Assembly (NCBI RefSeq): GCF_003339585.1
Contig: NZ_QPKF01000001.1
Location: 1,612,001-1,676,000 of the forward strand
Source of the DNA: Exiguobacterium sp. RIT594
GTDB taxonomy: Bacteria > Bacillota > Bacilli > Exiguobacteriales > Exiguobacteriaceae
DNA: 64,000 nucleotides
Direction: 5' to 3'
The position numbers and the translations under genes were made by a program. This document shows positions 17,755 to 27,048 of the stretch, piece after piece. Position 1 is the stretch's first letter; each line of letters starts with the position of its first letter. The notes below the pieces were generated by a model, which was given only the letters and a program-made list of their open reading frames with translations, did not search any database and had not been told where the DNA came from.

Positions 17755-18764
17755 TTCGTTTCCCCCTCATCGTACACGTAACGGAGTGTGTTTTCAGCTG
17801 TATCATAGGCTGCTGCTTCCGCATAAGCCGTCGCTTCGTCTACTTCCTGCTCAAGTTTCGCTTCGATGTCTTGTGCCGTTTCTTCCGTTAAGACACCCAT
17901 CTGAATTAATTTTTCACGGAACAGTTTAACCCCGTCACGTGTTTTCAGTTCAGCCAGTTCTTCCGCTGAACGGTACGATTTATCGTCATCATCCGATGAA
18001 TGGGGCACGAGCCGTTCGACTTCGACCTCAATCAATGTCGGTCCGTCACCGCGAAGACCACGCTCACGTGCTTCTTTGACGGCTTTATAGACCGCAAGCG
18101 GATCAATACCGTCAATCGTCACGCCCGGCATCCCGTATCCGATCGCCCGGTCGGCGACGTGTTTCGCCGATAATTGTTTCGAAAGCGGTGTTGAAATCGC
18201 GTATTTATTGTTTTCACAGAACAGGATGACCGGTAATTTATGAATGCCGGCAAAGTTCGCGCCTTCATGGAAATCCCCTTGGTTCGATGAACCTTCGCCA
18301 AATGAAACGTATGCGACAAGCGGCTCTTGACGCATCTTCGCAGCGAGGGCAATCCCGACAGCGTGCGGGACTTGCGTCGTTACCGGACTTGACCCCGTGA
18401 CGATGTTTAAAGCACGCGAACCGTAATGGCCCGGCATTTGACGTCCACCTGAGTTCGGATCTTCCGCTTTCGCGAAAGCGGACAACATGATGTCACGCGA
18501 CGTCTGTCCAAAATGCAGCACGACGCCGAGATCGCGGTAGTAGGGTAAGATGTAGTCTGTTCCTTTTTCGAGAGCGTAAGCTGCACCGACTTGTGCCGCT
18601 TCCTGCCCTTGACAGGAGACGAGGAACGGGATTTTTCCTGCCCGGTTCAATTTCCACATCCGTTCGTCAATCTTCCGTGCCCGGACCATCGTTTCGAACA
18701 TTTGAATCGCATCTTGCTCCGTCAAACCCAGTTCGACGAGTTCTTTGAATTCTATTTTTTCCAT
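17751..18764 (-). CDS. bkdAA: Branched-chain 2-oxoacid dehydrogenase E1 alpha subunit
   Basis: A 337-residue subunit with the thiamine diphosphate motif GEGSSNQGDFHEG...CENNKYA (about residues 165-200), in which the usual GDG is GEG. The regulatory/catalytic loop around GRQMPGHYG is also present. Length and start (MEKIEFKELV, RBS AGGAGG) are normal. It lies between lpdV and bkdAB, as in B. subtilis. Confidence 0.94.
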   Translation of the reverse strand: MEKIEFKELVELGLTEQDAIQMFETMVRARKIDERMWKLNRAGKIPFLVSCQGQEAAQVGAAYALEKGTDYILPYYRDLGVVLHFGQTSRDIMLSAFAKAEDPNSGGRQMPGHYGSRALNIVTGSSPVTTQVPHAVGIALAAKMRQEPLVAYVSFGEGSSNQGDFHEGANFAGIHKLPVILFCENNKYAISTPLSKQLSAKHVADRAIGYGMPGVTIDGIDPLAVYKAVKEARERGLRGDGPTLIEVEVERLVPHSSDDDDKSYRSAEELAELKTRDGVKLFREKLIQMGVLTEETAQDIEAKLEQEVDEATAYAEAAAYDTAENTLRYVYDEGETK

Positions 18765-18777
18765 CTGTTTTTCCTCC

Positions 18778-20199
18778 TTAGGCGTGAACCGCTAATCCGT
18801 CAACTGCGAGTGCTGCTTCACCGAATGCTTCTGAAAGTGCCGGGTGTGGGTGGACGAGTTGTCCGACTTCCCATGCCGTTGCATTCAGGACGAGCGCAAG
18901 ACCGCCTTCACTGATTAATTCAGTTGCTTTTGGTCCAACGATATGGACGCCGACCAAATCATCCGTTTTCGCATCGGAAACGAGTTTAATGAAGCCTGCC
19001 GCTTCCCCTTCAATCCGGGCTTTTCCGAGACCGTTAAACGAGAACATCCCTGTTTTGACGTCCAGTCCCGCTGCGACAGCCTCAGCTTCCGTCAAGCCGA
19101 CCGAGGCGGCTTCCGGCACACTGTAAATACAACGTGGAACAAACGCATAGTTCAGTGGTGTCGTCGAACCGTTGACAATCGTCTCGACCGCTTTTGCACC
19201 TTCTGCCGATGCGACGTGCGCGAGTTGCAGACGTCCGATGACATCACCAATCGCAAAGATGTGGTTATCCTTCGTCCGGAACTCATCATCGACCTGGATG
19301 AAGCCGTTCTCAACGACGATGTTCGTATTTTCAAGTCCGATGCCCTCGATATTCGCCATCCGACCGATCGCGACCAACAACTTATCTGCCGCAAGCGTCG
19401 TTTTGTCGCCGTTACGGTCGACATCAATCGTCACGCCGGACTCGGTTAACTGGAAACTGTCACTTTGTGCTGCAGCACTCGTCATGATTTTGACGCCGCG
19501 CTTTTTGAGCTGACGGGCTACTTCCCGGCTGACCGCCTGATCTTCTGTCGGTAAAATCCGGTCGCTGAATTCGACGACCGTGACCTCGACGTCAAAGTCC
19601 GTCAACATCGACGCCCATTCAATTCCGATGACACCCCCACCGATAATGACGATTGATTTTGGTAAGGCGTTCATGTCGAGCGCCTCATCCGAACTGAGCA
19701 CATACTCGGAATCAAAGGCCAGACCGTTCAATGGGCGTGGACGCGAGCCTGTCGCGACAATCAATTGACGCGGTAAGATCAACTCGCCGTCGCCTTCTTC
19801 CGGCTCGACGCTGATTGTTCCCGGCATTGGTGAAAAGATGCTTGGTCCAAGAATCGAACCGCGGCCGTGAAAGACTTCGATTTTTCCTTTTTTCATCAGA
19901 TGCTGGATGCCGGATTCGAGACCATCGATGATCTCTTGTTTCCGTTGTTTGACCTGTTCGAACCGTAAAAACGATTCCGGTACGTCGACGCCGTATGTAG
20001 CGGCGTGTTTGACTGTCTGATAGACGGCTGCCGACTTTAAAAATGCTTTGGACGGGATACATCCACGATGCAGACAGGTTCCCCCGAGTTTTCCTTGTTC
20101 TACGATTGCTACCGTTTTCCCGGCTTGTGCAGCACGAATCGCTGCGACATATCCACCGGGTCCACCACCTAGGACAACGACGTCGAATTCTCTAGCCAT
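18778..20199 (-). CDS. lpdV: Dihydrolipoyl dehydrogenase (E3) of the branched-chain complex
   Basis: A 473-residue flavoprotein with the N-terminal FAD site [18 protein letters not shown], the redox disulfide [14 protein letters not shown] (about 42-55), the NAD site [12 protein letters not shown], the central FAD motif IFAIGDV and the C-terminal [10 protein letters not shown] with the catalytic His-Glu pair. It reoxidises the lipoyl arm of BkdB and may also serve the glycine cleavage system. GGAGG precedes ATG 20199; the gene overlaps the end of buk by 31 bases in another frame. Confidence 0.95.
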   Translation of the reverse strand: MAREFDVVVLGGGPGGYVAAIRAAQAGKTVAIVEQGKLGGTCLHRGCIPSKAFLKSAAVYQTVKHAATYGVDVPESFLRFEQVKQRKQEIIDGLESGIQHLMKKGKIEVFHGRGSILGPSIFSPMPGTISVEPEEGDGELILPRQLIVATGSRPRPLNGLAFDSEYVLSSDEALDMNALPKSIVIIGGGVIGIEWASMLTDFDVEVTVVEFSDRILPTEDQAVSREVARQLKKRGVKIMTSAAAQSDSFQLTESGVTIDVDRNGDKTTLAADKLLVAIGRMANIEGIGLENTNIVVENGFIQVDDEFRTKDNHIFAIGDVIGRLQLAHVASAEGAKAVETIVNGSTTPLNYAFVPRCIYSVPEAASVGLTEAEAVAAGLDVKTGMFSFNGLGKARIEGEAAGFIKLVSDAKTDDLVGVHIVGPKATELISEGGLALVLNATAWEVGQLVHPHPALSEAFGEAALAVDGLAVHA

Positions 20200-21272
20200 G
20201 TTAGTTCGCCTCCATATTCCTTCACTTGTTCCTCTTGACGCAGTACACGTAACACGCCTTCTGCGAGCGCACGTAACTCATCTTCACCCGGTATCCGGAT
20301 GACAGATCCGATGTGTGCGATCCGTTCTTCAATCGCTTTTGTTAACCGGTCACTGTATGCGAGTCCGCCCGTTAAAATGACAGCATCGACTTGACCATAT
20401 AAAACAGCACTTTGGGCCGCGATCTCTTTTGCAACTCGGTAGGCCATCGCCTCATACAGCAGAGCGGCTTTTTCATCGCCGTCATCAATCCGACGTTCGA
20501 TTTCGACCGCATCATACGTGCCTAAGTGCGCGACAAGTCCGCCTGACCCAACGACCAGACGCTTCATTTCCTCGAGTTTATACTTGGTACTATAACATAG
20601 TTCTACTAGTTGACCAACAGGCAGGGACCCGCTTCGTTCCGGTGAAAAAGCACCTTCTCCGTCCAGTCCATTGTTCACGTCAATCACACGTCCGTTCAAA
20701 TGGGCACCGACTGTGATTCCGCCACCCATATGGGCTACAATCAGCCGTAACTGCTCGTATGGTGTGCCGATTTCTTTGGCATACCGTTTCGCGACTGCTT
20801 TTTGATTCAAGGCATGGAAAATACTTTTTCGTTCGAGTTCAGGTAAGCCTGTAAGGCGGGCAATCGGTTCCAGTTCATCTACGACGACCGGGTCGACGAT
20901 GAAGGCCGGAATCGAGAGCATTTGACCAATCTCATCCGCAAGCAGTCCACCGAGGTTCGAAGCATGAACGCCAAACGTTCCGCTTAACAAATCATCACGC
21001 ATTTCTTGATTGACCCGGTACGTCCCACTGACGAGTGGACGAAGCAGACCACCACGACCGACGATAGCCGTAAACGCTTTCAATTCAATCCGTTCTTGTG
21101 CCAGCACATCAAGGACGACTTGTCGTCTGATCTTCAGCTGATCTGAAAGCGGTCCTCCGACCGCTTCAGCTGAATGGCGCAACGTTTTTGTAAACACTTG
21201 CTCTGTTCCATCAAAGATTCCGATTTTCGTTGAGGTTGACCCCGGATTGATGGTTAAAATACGTTCGCTCAT
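20169..21272 (-). CDS. buk: Butyrate kinase (branched-chain fatty acid kinase)
   Basis: A 367-residue acetate/butyrate-kinase-fold protein. Visible motifs are [14 protein letters not shown] at the N-terminus, [28 protein letters not shown] (split here as [10 protein letters not shown] and GRVIDVNNG, about 200-220) and [10 protein letters not shown] near the C-terminus. It converts acyl phosphates to acids with ATP gain, following Ptb. In this operon the substrates are probably isobutyryl, isovaleryl and 2-methylbutyryl phosphates. Confidence 0.94.
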   Translation of the reverse strand: MSERILTINPGSTSTKIGIFDGTEQVFTKTLRHSAEAVGGPLSDQLKIRRQVVLDVLAQERIELKAFTAIVGRGGLLRPLVSGTYRVNQEMRDDLLSGTFGVHASNLGGLLADEIGQMLSIPAFIVDPVVVDELEPIARLTGLPELERKSIFHALNQKAVAKRYAKEIGTPYEQLRLIVAHMGGGITVGAHLNGRVIDVNNGLDGEGAFSPERSGSLPVGQLVELCYSTKYKLEEMKRLVVGSGGLVAHLGTYDAVEIERRIDDGDEKAALLYEAMAYRVAKEIAAQSAVLYGQVDAVILTGGLAYSDRLTKAIEERIAHIGSVIRIPGEDELRALAEGVLRVLRQEEQVKEYGGELTWLENSTSLS

Positions 21273-21289
21273 TGAAATCCTCCTCTGAT

Positions 21290-22414
21290 TTAACCGCGTG
21301 ATCCTAAAATGTTTTTATCGCGACGTAAAAACTGGCTGCGGGCACTGCCCATTGTCGCAATCCGTTCTTCCGCCATCTTTTCAGCTGCCCGGTAAGTCGG
21401 CAGATGATCACGTTTTGCAATCTCGATGACTTTCGCTACTGCATCATAGACCAGTTCCACTTTTTTCATCGCACGTTCCCGGTTGTATCCGTCGAGTTCG
21501 TCCGCGACATTGATGACACCACCTGCGTTGATGACGAAGTCTGGTGTATAGAGAATACCGCGTTCTTGGAGCATGTCCCCATGACGGTCTTCTTTCAGTT
21601 GGTTGTTTGCGGCACCGGCAATGATCTTGACCTTTAGTTGTGGAATCGTCTCATCATTTAATGTCGCACCCAGGGCACACGGTGCAAAGATATCAGCATC
21701 GACACTGTAAATTTCATCCGGTCCGACGACTAAAGCACCAAACGCTTCTTCCGCACGGCGTAACGCATCTTGATTAATATCCGTGACAATCAATTTCGCG
21801 CCTTCTTCGTGCAGATGACGGCATAAGTTAAAGGCAACGTTTCCAACACCTTGAATCGCGATTGTTTTTCCGCCGAGTGAATCTGTACCGTACACTTCTT
21901 TCGCTGCAGCTTTCATCCCGCGGTAAACACCGTACGCCGTGACAGGTGACGGATTCCCACTTGATCCGAATGCCGGGCTGACACCTGTTACGAAGTCCGT
22001 TTCCATATGAATGTAATCCATATCGGCGACTGTCGTATTGACGTCTTCCGCTGTGATGTAACGTCCGTTTAACGACTGTACGTAACGACCGAATGCACGG
22101 AACAACGCTTCTGATTTTTGAGTCTTCGCATCACCGATGATGACAGCTTTCCCCCCACCGAGGTTAAGACCGGCTGCGGCATTTTTGTATGTCATACCTT
22201 TTGCCAATCGTAACGCATCAATCAAGGCTTCCTCATCCGACGCATAGTTCCACATCCGGAGTCCGCCGAGTGCCGGTCCGAGTGTCGTATCATGAATCGC
22301 GATGATGGCTTTTAACCCGGAGACTTTATCGTGACAAAAAACGACCTGCTCGTAATCTTCCATTGCCATTGTTTCAAAAATACTGAATCGTGCTTCTACG
22401 TTTGTTTCAACCAT
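21290..22414 (-). CDS. bcd: Leucine dehydrogenase (branched-chain amino acid dehydrogenase)
   Basis: A 374-residue Glu/Leu/Phe/Val dehydrogenase. The substrate domain has [12 protein letters not shown] and the catalytic [22 protein letters not shown] region (seen as [17 protein letters not shown], about 70-86). The NAD domain has [13 protein letters not shown]. It deaminates leucine, valine and isoleucine to the keto acids used by the bkd complex. ATG 22414 follows AAGGGGGA; the longer frame would read back into ptb. Confidence 0.95.
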   Translation of the reverse strand: MVETNVEARFSIFETMAMEDYEQVVFCHDKVSGLKAIIAIHDTTLGPALGGLRMWNYASDEEALIDALRLAKGMTYKNAAAGLNLGGGKAVIIGDAKTQKSEALFRAFGRYVQSLNGRYITAEDVNTTVADMDYIHMETDFVTGVSPAFGSSGNPSPVTAYGVYRGMKAAAKEVYGTDSLGGKTIAIQGVGNVAFNLCRHLHEEGAKLIVTDINQDALRRAEEAFGALVVGPDEIYSVDADIFAPCALGATLNDETIPQLKVKIIAGAANNQLKEDRHGDMLQERGILYTPDFVINAGGVINVADELDGYNRERAMKKVELVYDAVAKVIEIAKRDHLPTYRAAEKMAEERIATMGSARSQFLRRDKNILGSRG

Positions 22415-22427
22415 CGTTAGTTCCCCC

Positions 22428-23348
22428 TTAGATTGTTTGTTTAATTTTTTTAATAGGCTGCGCATTAAGTAAAGCAAAGGCCAATGAATACAGTTTCGCT
22501 TCCGCCGTATCGGCCCGACTCGTCAAGACGACCGGTGCTTTGGCTCCGACCAAGATAGCCGCGACCGAAGCGTGCGCAAAATACATCAGTGATTTATAAA
22601 TCACGTTTCCAACCTCAATTTGCGGAACGACGAGTAGATCGGCTGCCCCCGCAACGTCTCCTGTCAGTCCCTTTTGTTTCGCCGCTTCTAGATTGACAGC
22701 ATTATCGAGAGCGAGTGGACCGTCAACAAGGCAATCCTTGATCTGTCCGCGTCGATTCATTTGTGTCAGTAAGGCAGCATCAATCGTTGCCTGCATCGTC
22801 GGATTAACGACTTCGACAGCCGCCAACACCGCCACTTTCGGCAAAGAGTATCCGACTGCCCGAAGTGCGGTCACCCCGTTTTCGATGATGTGGACTTTAT
22901 CTTCCAGTGTCGGCGCGATATGAATCGCAGCATCCGTCAATCCGATGGCAGTCTCCCGTCCCGGTACTTCAAACAACGCGACATGAGACAACACATTTCC
23001 TGACCGTAAACCTGTTTCCTTATTTAAAACAGCTTTCATGAACGTTGCTGTCGGAACAAGTCCCTTCATCAAGACATCCGCATCCCCTTTGCGGACAGCA
23101 TAAGCGGCACGCTCGGCTGCTTCTTGTGCCGTGGCCGTATGCGTGATGACGAATTGCGCCTCACTCAACTGCCGTTCATGAATCATTTTTTGAATACGTG
23201 TCGCATCCCCAAACAAATGAAAACGGGCTAAATCGTTCTCAATTGCCAACGCCACGGCATCCATTACTTCTTCATCATCTGCTGATGCAATCGCAACGAC
23301 TGCATCTTCAAGATCTGCTGCCTGCTGAACCATCTGTTCAAACCTCAA
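22428..23348 (-). CDS. ptb: Phosphate butyryltransferase
   Basis: A 306-residue phosphotransacetylase-fold enzyme that turns acyl-CoA into acyl phosphate for Buk. It has the [17 protein letters not shown] segment and the C-terminal [13 protein letters not shown] of the PTA/PTB family. The start is TTG 23348, with AAGGGGGG about eight bases upstream; no ATG or GTG fits the RBS. It is the first gene behind the sigma-54 promoter, 91 bases after the phased TTGCA site. Confidence 0.93.
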   Translation of the reverse strand: MRFEQMVQQAADLEDAVVAIASADDEEVMDAVALAIENDLARFHLFGDATRIQKMIHERQLSEAQFVITHTATAQEAAERAAYAVRKGDADVLMKGLVPTATFMKAVLNKETGLRSGNVLSHVALFEVPGRETAIGLTDAAIHIAPTLEDKVHIIENGVTALRAVGYSLPKVAVLAAVEVVNPTMQATIDAALLTQMNRRGQIKDCLVDGPLALDNAVNLEAAKQKGLTGDVAGAADLLVVPQIEVGNVIYKSLMYFAHASVAAILVGAKAPVVLTSRADTAEAKLYSLAFALLNAQPIKKIKQTI

Positions 23349-23386
23349 GCCATTTCCCCCCTTACCTGTCGTTCTCTTTATTTAAT

Positions 23387-23403
23387 AGCAATTTTCATGC
23401 CAA
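23387..23403 (-). promoter_or_regulatory. Sigma-54 promoter of the bkd operon
   Basis: On the minus strand TTGGCAT (23403-23397), five bases, then TTGCT (23391-23387). This matches the -24/-12 consensus TGGCAC-N5-TTGCW in all but one base. It lies 38 bases before the ptb start and downstream of a gene for a sigma-54 activator, as in the B. subtilis bkd operon. Confidence 0.88.
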
Positions 23404-23442
23404 TTTTAAAACGACGATATACCAACATTTACTCTTTTATTT

Positions 23443-23494
23443 TTGCATGGAATTGCATTTATTTGCAATATGTTGCATGCAATAAATTGCAAAT
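23443..23494 (-). promoter_or_regulatory. Upstream activating site of the bkd operon (probable BkdR site)
   Basis: On the plus strand TTGCA starts at 23443, 23453, 23463 and 23473, exactly 10 bp apart, with another at 23487. Bases 23461-23494 form a dyad: ATTTGCAAT and ATTGCAAAT arms around a perfect TTGCATGCAA core, all centred at 23477.5. The site starts at the bkdR stop codon and is about 80 bp from the sigma-54 promoter, a normal activator distance. Binding by BkdR is inferred. Confidence 0.75.
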
Positions 23495-25149
23495 CAACAC
23501 CGGATATTAAACCGCTCCACTTTGTAATAAAGAGCTCGTAAAGAGATGCCTAATTGTTTAGCCGCTTCAGTCTTGTTTCCATTTACAACATCCAGCGCCT
23601 CCCGAATCAATTGTTCTTCCACGTGCGACATCTCATCCGACAGGTGTTTGATTTCTTTTTTCGGACGTTCCGATCGTTTAGGTGGCGTCGAAACTACCAG
23701 TTGCAAATGACCTTTTCGTAAGACCTGCTCCGTTTTATCCGTAAAAATCAGTGCACGTCCGATGACATTTTCGAGTTCACGGACGTTTCCTTTCCACGTC
23801 TGTTTTCGAATGGCATCCAAAGCGTCTTCGGAAACCCGTTCGACGGATCGTCCGTAACTTTGATTTAATTTACGCAACAGATGTGTCGTCAACGGCGCAA
23901 GATCGTCAGGTCGTTCACGGAGAGCCGGAATATGGATCGGTAACCGGTTGATGCGGTAATATAAATCTTCCCGGAATTCCCCGGTGATGATTTTTTGCTC
24001 GAGATTGGCATTCGTCGCTGCAATGATTCGGACATCGACCGGGACTGCTTTCGCTCCGCCTACGCGTACGACTTCATTTTCTTGCAACACCCGTAATAAC
24101 TTCGCCTGGACATCAAGCGGCAGTTCACCAATCTCATCTAAAAACAGCGAGCCGCCATGTGCTTCTTCAAAATATCCTCGTTTCCCGCCACGACGGGCTC
24201 CCGAGAACGCTCCGTCTTCATAACCAAACAACTCGCTTTCAAGCAGGCTCGGTGCAATCGCTGCACAATTGACCCGGACGAATTGTTCATACCGACGATC
24301 ACTTGCAGCATGAATCGCATGTGCAAACAATTCCTTTCCGGTACCGGATTCTCCCCGGATTAAGACATTGACCGGCATCGTCGCTGCAAGCTTCGCCTGA
24401 TCCACGACAAAACGCATCGATTCACTTTCAGCGATGATGTCATCAAACGTGTATTTCGCTTCAAGCGTCCGGATTTTTTGTTTGGCAGCTTTCAGTTCTT
24501 TCGTTAATGCTTTCATTTCCGAGATATCCCGGATCACACCAACGGATCCCCGTACTTGACCATCCACGACGACAGGAGCTGCATTCACGATAATATCCCG
24601 TCTGTCTTGACCAATCTTCATCCGGGCATCGCGGACACTTTCCCCCGTTTCGAGTACCCGTAAATGGACCGATTCCTGCATCCCGATATCCGCGCTTGCC
24701 GGTTTACCGATGACGTCATCCTCTGTATAACCGGTCATTCGCGTATATGCCGGATTGATCAGCATCGTCTCACCCGCCTGATCCGCGACTGAAATCGCTT
24801 CGCTCGTACAATGAATGATCGCTTCGAGCATCCGTTCCTTTTCTGCCAGTCGTTCCAGTAACACACGAACGAATTCTCCCGGTAAAACGGCGGCGTCCGG
24901 AAAATAATGAATCAATTGTTCCAGCACACCGTGTTCTCCGGTCGCGTCAATAATAAAATCAATGGCTGTTCCCTGAAAAGCCGCCCAAGTTTTTTCTACC
25001 CGAATTTGTCCCCGTTTTGCGAGTTGAACGCCTATCGCGTGTTCGTCTGGATCGACGACCCCGATAACCGTCAACAAAGGCGAACGTTGAAAAGCATGTA
25101 ATACTTCTGTTCCACCGCGCCCCGCACCAACAATCAAGAGATGATGCAT
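23494..25149 (-). CDS. bkdR: Sigma-54-dependent transcriptional activator of branched-chain amino acid catabolism
   Basis: A 551-residue protein. Residues 1-100 form a Rossmann-like domain with GAGRGG (8-13). A PAS domain spans about 105-215. The AAA+ domain has Walker A GESGTGKE (266-273), the sigma-54 contact loop GAFSGA (313-318, usually GAFTGA) and Walker B SLFLDEIGE (334-342). The C-terminal Fis-type helix-turn-helix ends in KTEAAKQLGISLRALYYKV. It should activate the sigma-54 promoter before ptb, with the N-terminal domains sensing a metabolite or NAD; the signal is unknown. AAGGGGGA precedes the ATG. Confidence 0.93.
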   Translation of the reverse strand: MHHLLIVGAGRGGTEVLHAFQRSPLLTVIGVVDPDEHAIGVQLAKRGQIRVEKTWAAFQGTAIDFIIDATGEHGVLEQLIHYFPDAAVLPGEFVRVLLERLAEKERMLEAIIHCTSEAISVADQAGETMLINPAYTRMTGYTEDDVIGKPASADIGMQESVHLRVLETGESVRDARMKIGQDRRDIIVNAAPVVVDGQVRGSVGVIRDISEMKALTKELKAAKQKIRTLEAKYTFDDIIAESESMRFVVDQAKLAATMPVNVLIRGESGTGKELFAHAIHAASDRRYEQFVRVNCAAIAPSLLESELFGYEDGAFSGARRGGKRGYFEEAHGGSLFLDEIGELPLDVQAKLLRVLQENEVVRVGGAKAVPVDVRIIAATNANLEQKIITGEFREDLYYRINRLPIHIPALRERPDDLAPLTTHLLRKLNQSYGRSVERVSEDALDAIRKQTWKGNVRELENVIGRALIFTDKTEQVLRKGHLQLVVSTPPKRSERPKKEIKHLSDEMSHVEEQLIREALDVVNGNKTEAAKQLGISLRALYYKVERFNIRC

Positions 25150-25238
25150 TCTGATTCCCCCTTTGAAACTGCTTACATCTTTATCCTACCTGTATTAAAA
25201 CAGGAGGGCAAATCGAATTCGCAGTCATCTGGATTTTC

Positions 25239-25247
25239 TGATACAAT
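25239..25247 (+). promoter_or_regulatory. Extended -10 promoter of the DUF2627 gene
   Basis: TGATACAAT (25239-25247) has the TG extension and a -10 box TACAAT, 24 bases before the start codon. No clear -35 is needed for this promoter type. Confidence 0.55.
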
Positions 25248-25270
25248 ACGCTTGGAAAGGGGTCACAATC

Positions 25271-25525
25271 ATGCGAATCATCGGTCTATTGTCTTTGTTC
25301 ATCCCGGGTGTCATCGGTGCCATTGGCATCAAGCTGATGCGGGACAGTGTTTTCTTAAAAGCTCAGTTCCCCTTCCGGTATCTAGGGGATTCTGCCTATG
25401 TATATGTTTTACAAGGGTTCACCGGTTTAGCGTTAGCTATTGGCGGCATCGGTTTCGTCGCAGGTTATGTTTTTTACCGCGATCGTAAACGTGGCAAAGT
25501 GTCGGATCGTTATCAAAAAAAATAA
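25271..25525 (+). CDS. yqzF: DUF2627 family small membrane protein (YqzF-like)
   Basis: An 84-residue protein with two hydrophobic helices (about 4-20 and 44-66) and a basic tail (RDRKRGK). It resembles B. subtilis YqzF, which also lies beside bkdR. AAAGGGG precedes the ATG. Function is unknown. It is transcribed away from bkdR and ends at the strong terminator shared with the candidate RNA. Confidence 0.8.
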   Translation: MRIIGLLSLFIPGVIGAIGIKLMRDSVFLKAQFPFRYLGDSAYVYVLQGFTGLALAIGGIGFVAGYVFYRDRKRGKVSDRYQKK

Positions 25526-25532
25526 GCACACA

Positions 25533-25579
25533 AAAAGGTCCCCATCTCTTGAACTCATTTCAAGCGCGGGACCTTTTAT
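25533..25579. terminator. Shared terminator of yqzF (+) and the candidate ncRNA (-)
   Basis: AAAAAGGTCCC (25532-25542) pairs with GGGACCTTTT (25568-25577); CTTGAA/TTCAAG extend the stem inside. T-runs occur on both strands, so it should stop transcription from both sides. Confidence 0.85.
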
Positions 25580-25850
25580 TCATATAAAGTTGGTTTCACT
25601 TACGGATGAACTCCTCTCATAGTAGAACTATTCGTGTACTTCAAAACCATAGGTGGTCCTCTTAATGAAGAGGTTGAAAGAAATCAGATTTGGCTATCGG
25701 GCGATCGATAGAAAGATAAAGCTACTCCATCATCTGACTTTACTTGGACCTAGGTGAAGCATAATGTCATCCGCTTAACGCAGTCGATCATTCGGTTGCT
25801 AACATTCACTGCTAGACAACACTCCTTTTCACGAACTGTACTTGTTACGG

Positions 25851-25960
25851 GTCTTGCTTGGTCTTGCTTGGTCTTGCTTGGTCTTGCTTGGTCTTGCTTG
25901 GTCTTGCTTGGTCTTGCTTGGTCTTGCTTGGTCTTGCTTGGTCTTGCTTGGTCTTGCTTT
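25851..25960. repeat. Tandem repeat, 11 copies of a 10-bp unit
   Basis: GTCTTGCTTG is repeated eleven times without interruption; only the last base of the last copy differs. The unit length equals one helical turn. Because 10 is not a multiple of 3, any reading frame through it cycles every 30 bases; the hydrophobic plus-strand ORFs here are products of this and lack good start signals. Confidence 0.97.
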
Positions 25961-26208
25961 GGACGTTTATTTTACGTTACCCTCCACTTTTTCCTTGCTT
26001 CGAAATCGTGAAGTTTCATACCTGTTTGAAATAAATCTTCCAAAAAAGATATGAAATGCCTTGGTAAAAACTCTACCAAGAGAATGTCGTCCCTCATTCT
26101 TGAGCCGTTTACAGGTGGCGACCTGAGATGAAATGTGTTGAACGGTTTTCCGGGAACCAATTCGACTCGACGTTCATCTGACGTCTTTCCAAATCATTTG
26201 GTACCTTT

Positions 26209-26236
26209 ATTATAACAAACATTTTAGTTTATGCAA
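26209..26236 (-). promoter_or_regulatory. Sigma-A promoter of the candidate ncRNA
   Basis: On the minus strand TTGCAT (26236-26231), a 16-base spacer and a perfect TATAAT (26214-26209). It lies downstream of the spo0A terminator and no credible ORF follows, so it should drive a non-coding transcript. Confidence 0.75.
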
Positions 26237-26274
26237 CATTTATTTAATGAATATTCAGTTTTTATTAATCTATT

Positions 26275-26325
26275 CAAAAAAATCAGGATTATGCGGATAC
26301 GTTCATCCGTACAAACCTGATTTCT
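26275..26325 (-). terminator. Terminator after spo0A
   Basis: On the minus strand AAATCAGG (26323-26316) pairs with CCTGATTT (26287-26280), with CGGAT/ATCCG inside, followed by a T-run. Confidence 0.85.
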
Positions 26326-26331
26326 CTCTGT

Positions 26332-27045
26332 TCAAGATCCGTTCATATGATTTGACACATAAGAAATGAACTCGGAATTTTTTGGACTTTTCTGTTGTTC
26401 AATCCGTCCGTTGAATAAGGTATGTTCACTCATACCTTCTTTCCAGGCCGACTTAATCGCATGACGCATCGCCCGTTCGACACGAGAAGAAGTTGTTTCA
26501 TGTTTTTTAGCAATCATCGGGTATAACTCTTTTGTGATCAACCCCAATAAATCTTCTCGTTCAAGTACCATCAAGACGGCATCTTTTAAGTACGTGAACC
26601 CTTTGATATGCGGAGCAATCCCAATTTCCCGTAGCGTGGTTCCGACTTTCGTTTCAACCGGTTCTGCTTGGTTCGTCTGGACACCGTGAACGACAAGGCG
26701 GATTTTATTGACGAGTTGATCCAGACTAAACGGTTTTAATAAAAAGTAGGCAGCGCCCAGTGAAACCGCTTGTTGCGATACTTCATCTTTTCCGAATGCA
26801 CTTAACATGATGACAGCCGGACTGTTCTTTTGATTCGTCAATGCTTCCAAGACACCCAATCCGTCGAGATGAGGCATGATGATATCTAATAACAGGACGT
26901 CCGTCTCGACATGCTCCAATTTCTCGAGGCAACTTTCGCCGTTATAGGCGACACATACCACTTCCATGTCTTCTTGTGCAGATAGATGTTGCCGAATCAA
27001 TTCGACCATCTCACGGTTATCATCTGCAATCCCCACTCTAATCAA
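26332..27045 (-). CDS. spo0A: Spo0A-family response regulator
   Basis: A 237-residue protein, about 30 shorter than B. subtilis Spo0A, mostly in the interdomain linker. The receiver domain has the acidic pair D8-D9, the phosphoacceptor D54 in LLLDIIMP and the conserved Lys in FLLKPF. The C-terminal Spo0A DNA-binding domain is clear (SSRVERAMRHAIKSAW, KNSEFISYVSN). The start is TTG 27045, three bases after the recN stop, with GGGGTG upstream. In Bacillus it is the master regulator of sporulation and biofilm entry; here spoIVB and spoIIIA are gone, so its present role is probably another stationary-phase function. Confidence 0.92.
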   Translation of the reverse strand: MIRVGIADDNREMVELIRQHLSAQEDMEVVCVAYNGESCLEKLEHVETDVLLLDIIMPHLDGLGVLEALTNQKNSPAVIMLSAFGKDEVSQQAVSLGAAYFLLKPFSLDQLVNKIRLVVHGVQTNQAEPVETKVGTTLREIGIAPHIKGFTYLKDAVLMVLEREDLLGLITKELYPMIAKKHETTSSRVERAMRHAIKSAWKEGMSEHTLFNGRIEQQKSPKNSEFISYVSNHMNGS

Positions 27046-27048
27046 TTG

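Larger units (their letters stand above)
25533..26202 (-). ncRNA. Candidate large structured RNA with a central decanucleotide array
   Basis: No credible protein is encoded in this 800-base gap, yet it has a strong minus-strand promoter (26236-26209), a strong terminator (25533-25579) and many stems. In the 5' part (plus coordinates): 26169-26173/26181-26185, 26105-26109/26141-26145 enclosing 26112-26116/26121-26125 (four-base loop), 26082-26086/26095-26099, 26060-26066/26074-26080 and 26014-26020/26050-26056. In the 3' part: 25681-25689/25732-25740 enclosing 25694-25699/25706-25711, 25658-25663/25668-25673 and 25619-25623/25627-25631. Between them are eleven copies of AAGCAAGACC, which lack U and should stay single-stranded. 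Transcription and family are unproven. Confidence 0.5.

Noticed and set aside
18943-19449. 168-residue plus-strand ORF
   Set aside because: Antisense to lpdV.
25851-25960. Tandem array considered as a CRISPR
   Set aside because: The 10-bp units are contiguous with no spacers, and no cas genes are present.
25754-26054. Two plus-strand ORFs encoding repetitive LGLAWSCLV sequence
   Set aside because: They are produced by the 10-bp repeat cycling through frames, lack good start signals, and lie opposite a promoter and structured transcript on the other strand.
25972-26160. 62-residue minus-strand ORF inside the candidate RNA
   Set aside because: Its TTG start has no convincing ribosome-binding site, its sequence matches no family I recognise, and it overlaps several stems. 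It should be rechecked if the region proves conserved as protein.
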